The notes under the pieces are model-generated. The model did no database searches and was not told the DNA's origin. It worked only from the letters and a program-made list of their open reading frames with translations. A program made the position numbers and the translations under genes. 64,000 nt of DNA from Mucidula mucida. Lineage: Eukaryota; Basidiomycota; Agaricomycetes; Agaricales; Physalacriaceae. The stretch lies in the NCBI GenBank assembly GCA_015501055.1, contig JADNYV010000001.1, positions 186,001 through 250,000 of the forward strand, read 5' to 3'. Of this stretch, positions 59,171 to 64,000 are shown one piece after another (within the stretch, counting starts at the first letter, position 1; the number at the start of each line of letters is the position of its first letter).

Positions 59171-62100
59171 ATGGCAGAGCGTCTCGACTCGCCACTGTCT
59201 AGTTCAAAACCGCAAAGACCAAGTACTGGCTCAACTGAGATGGGCGTCGCTGACAGCCGCTTACCGGGACCGTCATCATCGTCGACTGCGATGTCCAGGC
59301 CAATTTCCCCGCCACCCCAATTCTCGTTGCCAAACAGTCCTCCCGGCAAGATGAAGCCCCTCCCTTATAACATGGGTGAAGAGAGTGCTCCTCAGTCCCG
59401 TCAGTCGCCCGGACCACAGTCGAAATCTAAAGTATCAACGCCACGACCTCCGGAATCGAGTACTCCTGCCCAAAGGTCACCCGATGGCGCGCGCCCATTG
59501 AACGTTACTGACGCTCTGAGTTATCTGGATGCCGTCAAGGTGCAGTTCCAGGACAAACCAGAGGTCTACAACCGCTTTTTGGACATAATGAAGGATTTTA
59601 AAGGACAAGTGTGCGTAATATGCCCCGCTTTTTCGTTCCCAGCTCATATAAATGTAGCATTGACACGCCGGGTGTCATTCAGCGGGTGTCAAGACTATTT
59701 CACGGTAATCCTGTGCTCATCCAAGGATTCAACACATTTCTTCCCGTCGGATATCGCATTGAGGTCTCCTTGGACCCAGCGGATCCGAACACCATTACGG
59801 TCACGACGCCGACAGGAACAGTTACGCAAAGCACCAACGGCTTTCAGCAGCTTCCCCGTCCACCCCCACCATCTTCAGATATACCCGGCTTCGGACCCAA
59901 TCTTGCACATCCCCTTCCATATCCACCTGGCGTCGCCCTTCCTCCGCTTGCGAGCGGGACGTTGTCGCGCTCAATGACACCGCAGGCATTCCATCAGCCA
60001 TCTCAGGTTGGTCCTCCGTTCGATGCGTTCAACTCTCCCTTCCATCCCAATGCTTCAACATCTGCCGCGGTCATCCTGGGCGGCCTCAACAAGAGACACA
60101 CGGACCCACAACCCCAGGCCAATTACGAGTTTCAGCACGCCATCCAGTATTTGAACAAAATCAAAGCGCGCTACAATGACGATCCCAACAAGTACAAGCG
60201 ATTTCTCGACATTCTTCAGGCGTACCAGAAGGAACAAAAGGTACCCGCAAGCGAGGTATTTCTCATAATACGGGTTGTTGTTCTTCCTAACGTTTCGTTT
60301 CGTCAAGTCGCCTGTTTACGCCCAAGTTCTGACACTCTTCCAAGACGCGCCGGATCTGTTGGCAGAGTTCAAAGAGTTCCTTCAGGAAGCTGGGAACCAA
60401 GGATTGGCCCAGCATCCAGCGAGCGGAACGGCTACAGGGCCACCCTCATCTTGGAATGTTCCTCCGGAAATATCTAGCTCTCCCGACAAGGTACCGAAGA
60501 AACCTGTAACAACACTGAAGAGGAAAAAGCGTGTCCCAGAAAAAGATGTCACACCAGTTCCCCCAGCAAAACCTGCACCCAGTAGTAGGGTAAGTCTGAT
60601 GGTCTTGCCGTTTTCATGAGTTTTCATGCTGTATGTTTAGGTCAAGAAGGCAAAACATCACCACAGAGAACCTGGCTCACCGTCGTTCTCACCGTATGCT
60701 GGGCCATCACCTCAACCAGCGCACGCGCACGCGCATGCACATACGTCTAGTACAGTACTACCTCCGCCACCCGTTCCTCATTCACACGCGATGCAGCCTC
60801 CCGCGTCTACACAATCGCTATCAGTTGCAACGCCTTCGGGTTCTGACAACAAGCTTTTGTTCTTCGATCGCGCAAAAAAGGCGCTTGAGAATCGGGAGAT
60901 ATATGAGGAGTTTTTGAAGCTCTTGAGCCTGTTTTCGAAGGACATCCTGGATCTCAGGACTCTTATAGACCGAAGTCGGGCGTTTTTGGGCGATGGCGAT
61001 TTGATGGCGGAGTTTAAAGAATTAGTTGGATGGGATTCCAAGCAGGAGAACTCCGAAAATGGTCCGCCCGGTAGCATTAGGACGGGTCCGCCTGAGGCAT
61101 TGTCTGCCTTGCCCGTGGATGATGGCGAGGGGCCTAGTTATCGAAGGCTCCCCGAAAGCGTGAGTGGCCACTTTGTTGTTGTGGCACTTGAGATGCTAAC
61201 CATATTGCAGGAGGTCCGACTAGCTTGTTCGGGACGGGACGAACTTTGTCGCTCCGTCTTGAATGACGAGTGGGTATCCCACCCCACATGGGCATCTGAA
61301 GAAGCTGGTTTTCAAACGCACAAGAAAAACTCCTTCGAGGAGGCGCTACATCGGTGCGAAGAAGAGCGTCACGAATATCACGTTCAGCTGCAGGCTCTGA
61401 CTGCCACAATTGCTCATTTGGAGCCGTTATACGCGCGCATCGAGGAAATGTCCAATGAAGAACGGGCAACGTTCCGACTTAAGCCTAATCTTGGCGGACC
61501 AGGCCGTGGGCTGTACGAACGGATTATTAAAAGGATCTATGGACGTGAGGCTTCCACGGAGGTTCTCAAAGCGTTACAAGAGTATCCTGCCAATACCATT
61601 CCTGTGGTTCTCTCTCGACTGAAGATCAAGGACGAGGAATGGCGCCGAGCTCAGCGGGAATGGAGTCGAACGTGGCGGGAGGTTGACTCGAAGAACTTTT
61701 ACAAGTCTCTCGACCACCAGGGCATAAGTTTCAAAGTCAATGACAAGAAGAACATAACGGCAAAGCACTTTGTCGCCGATATCGAGGCTGTAAAGCTCGA
61801 CCAGCAGACCATACTCGAGCATGATCCGATACCTGCATCCGCTCGAGGGTCTCCTAGATCTCAGTTCGACTACGCGTTCCAGGATACTTCTGTTCTTCAT
61901 GATTCACTGAAGATGGTCTTTTCATTTTTAGATCGCTCGCAGGGCACCTACACACCCCAGGAACGACGTGGGGTCGAAAGTTTCCTTCGAACATTTGTTC
62001 CTGCTCTATTCATGTACCCCCAGGCGGAGTTTAGCGACGCATGTGGGCCATTCGATAATGTGCAAGATGAGGAGCAGGACCTGGAGCGCGGTGGACGACG

Positions 62101-63565
62101 TTCTAGTGGTACTCCCCATTCTTCGTACGTCAACGGGGTCCGGCCGATAGATCTTCGGAAGAAACTCTTGAAAACTGCCCAAGAAAGAGCTTCCGGTGAC
62201 GCGACGAGGTCTGCATCTGCTACGGGGTCTCGTGCTGTTTCGCCTGGCGGATTGAGCCTTAGATCCCCTTCCCCTCGACCGGAGGAGAGGAAGAACGACT
62301 TCGGCGATGACATATGGATCAAAGAGACGGTAGCCACCGGTTCTTTCACAGAAAACGTCGCATACGATGCTGACTCCGAGCGGCCATTCTTTGCTAACAC
62401 GACGTTTTACACGCTGCTGCGTCTTTTGCAGGTAAGGAAGCTTTTGTTACTTGAACGGGAATAATGTTTGATTGTTTTTGCAGTTGTTGTATTCTCGTCT
62501 TCTCATGTGCAAGGAAATTGGGCAGGCATTGGCCGCCGAAAAGCATGCTGAGTTACTGGCTAATCCCGTTGCTGTCGAGCTCGGATTAGATGATCCGAAC
62601 GGACCACCCACGCTACTGAACAGACTATGGACATCTTGAATGAGCGCGCAAAAGATGACACCAACGTCGTTTACATGTATCTGCTAGATGCGTGCGAGAA
62701 GGTTTTTGCAAACGAGCTTGACCAGATCTCATTTGAAGAGCATATGCGGTGGTTCTTTGGTAACAAGGTAGGAGCATTTACTCAAGGGTCATGCGCATGT
62801 CGTTTATTTTTGTAGGCCTATCACTTGTTCACACTGGACAAACTGATTACCGCCTTGGTGAAACAGGTGGGGGTGCAACTATTTGTGTTGCTGATGTCGG
62901 TACTGATCTATTTTCGCTGCGCAGGTGCAGACGATATTATTAGACAGCAAATGCCAGGAGTTGTGGTCTCTCCTACAAAGCGTCCAACAGACCGGTGTCA
63001 TTACGAATCAGGATGTCATTCGATATCGTCGGGAGGCAGAGCGACATGTCCAGGATGACTATCTATATCGGCTTCAATGGGTGAGTGGCCTTTATCAATT
63101 CGCTATTTCAAGCTGAGACGGCCTGTGTAAAAACAAGGTGCGGGAGTCGAAAATGATCAAAGTGCAGCTCATGACCCCGCAAGACCCGAGCACGAACGGG
63201 GTCCCGACTGCAGAGAATCGTTGGCGAGAGTACACAGCGAGCTATGTGATGCGCCATCCCACGGAATGGGCAGGCAAACAAGGAGAGCGACATAACGCAA
63301 AAGTATTTCTGTCAAGGTCTGTCGTGATGTGGCTTCTGGACTCGTGTATTGACTTAAATATAGGACGCGGCAATCGGACAGCACTACAGCCGTATCAGAG
63401 GGAATGATGAGTATCCGGATTAGTCCGTTGACATACAAGCTCGTGTACGAGGAAGGCTCTCAGGAAATGTTGTGGCGGGAAGTAAACCGGACGTTGTTGG
63501 AAAAGGCGAAACAGCGGGACGAGGAGAGAGCACGGTGGATGGTCTCCGATGCTGTAAAAAGCTAA
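59171..63565 (+). CDS. SIN3: SIN3 transcriptional corepressor
   Basis: Scaffold of the Rpd3 histone deacetylase complex. The ATG at 59171 starts a proline/serine-rich N-terminus. PAH1: [18 protein letters not shown], then [18 protein letters not shown]2: [20 protein letters not shown] then [19 protein letters not shown]3: [20 protein letters not shown]. The HDAC-interacting region follows ([43 protein letters not shown]), then the Sin3 C-terminal domain ([37 protein letters not shown]). It ends at 63565. The intron at 59611-59657 fits the frame only with a GC donor (AAGT|GCGTAA). Late exons (62493-63420) are short. Confidence 0.95.
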
Positions 63566-64000
63566 AGTTCGATCCGCACGGTGTACTTTATTTTTAGGAC
63601 AATTATGTAAATACTATGTGCCAGAATTGTCGGTGTTTGGTCCTATATCTCGAGACTCTTAGCCCAATACCTTCCCCCTCAATACTTTCACTCGGCGGTG
63701 CCAAGGACGTGACACCCATCCGCGCCCATACCGAATCCTTGCAAGAGATTACAAGGCCCTCATAATGGTAGCCGGAGCGGGCCCATCTAACCGCCCTTTC
63801 GCCGTCGTTCTAGACGTTCTCCTCGTCCATTATCGCGGTCTCCATCCCCATCCGCGTCTCTGCTCTCTCTACTGGCATCGGTGGCCGCGACGGTACCCAC
63901 GGTCGACGGCAGTCCAGCTCCGTTACCCTTTCTCTGCCCCAGATACAGTGCAGCCACCGCCGAGTTTGTTGAGCAAGAGCCCGTTGCCGACGCTCCTGGC
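63566..64000 (+). other. Intergenic region and possible start of another gene
   Basis: After SIN3 there is about 200 bp without coding signal. From an ATG at 63764 (MVAGAGPSNRPFAVV) a frame stays open to the window edge. A second frame from about 63797 reads as an arginine/serine-rich then alanine-rich segment, which could be the same N-terminus with one base lost. Too little is visible to name it. Confidence 0.3.

Overview
The window is nuclear DNA of a filamentous basidiomycete, most likely an Agaricomycete. The evidence is dense genes on both strands, many 45-60 nt introns with GT(A/G)NGT donors, CTNAY-like branch sites and CAG/TAG acceptors, and families typical of mushroom genomes (TRI5-type sesquiterpene synthase, F-box expansions, a beta-trefoil protein, a small kinase-like protein). 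No tRNA, rRNA, CRISPR array or intact transposon was seen.

Layout. 0-2 kb: minus-strand gene with a deaminase-like motif, running off the left edge. 2-6 kb: two related F-box genes in opposite orientation, flanking triosephosphate isomerase. 6.2-11.2 kb (minus): mitoribosomal mL40 and a RAD5-type translesion helicase/ubiquitin ligase, divergent from chaperonin subunit CCT7 (11.4-13.3 kb). 13.6-15.9 kb: ACS-family MFS transporter. 16.2-17.8 kb (minus): mitoribosomal mS45. 17.9-19.3 kb: protein-lysine methyltransferase. 19.3-20.5 kb (minus): WSS1 protease. 21.1-23.8 kb (minus): SAM methyltransferase with long disordered arms. 25.8-26.8 kb (minus): exosome cofactor C1D. 27.8-30.6 kb (minus): F-box/LRR protein. 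31.4-31.8 kb (minus): tiny HMG/YABBY-like protein. 32.6-34.7 kb: decayed VPS33. 35.2-40.5 kb (minus): NTE1 phospholipase. 41-41.8 kb: GNAT acetyltransferase. 41.9-43.9 kb (minus): acyl-CoA oxidase-like enzyme. 45.9-47.1 kb (minus): SHO1. 47.6-49.6 kb (minus): RNF10/MAG2. 49.8-51.4 kb: WBP11. 51.6-53 kb: F-box protein. 53.2-54.2 kb: PhzF-like enzyme. 54.9-55.6 kb: kinase-like protein. 55.9-56.8 kb: beta-trefoil protein. 57.2-58.4 kb (minus): sesquiterpene synthase. 59.2-63.6 kb: SIN3 corepressor.

Most genes are housekeeping and do not form one pathway. Themes that recur are genome maintenance (RAD5, WSS1), protein quality control (CCT7, RNF10), mitochondrial translation (mL40, mS45), RNA processing (C1D, WBP11) and lipid or membrane biology (NTE1, the acyl-CoA enzyme, the VPS33 relic).

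The strongest unusual signal is in RAD5. Its Walker A region is rebuilt only by splicing exons of 5, 3 and 16 nt, all with canonical sites. Several introns appear to be GC-AG. Many conserved genes, including essential single-copy ones, carry apparent single-base losses in homopolymers. I read these as assembly or sequencing indels, not biology. Exon boundaries were worked out by hand; where a frame could not be closed the entry says so.
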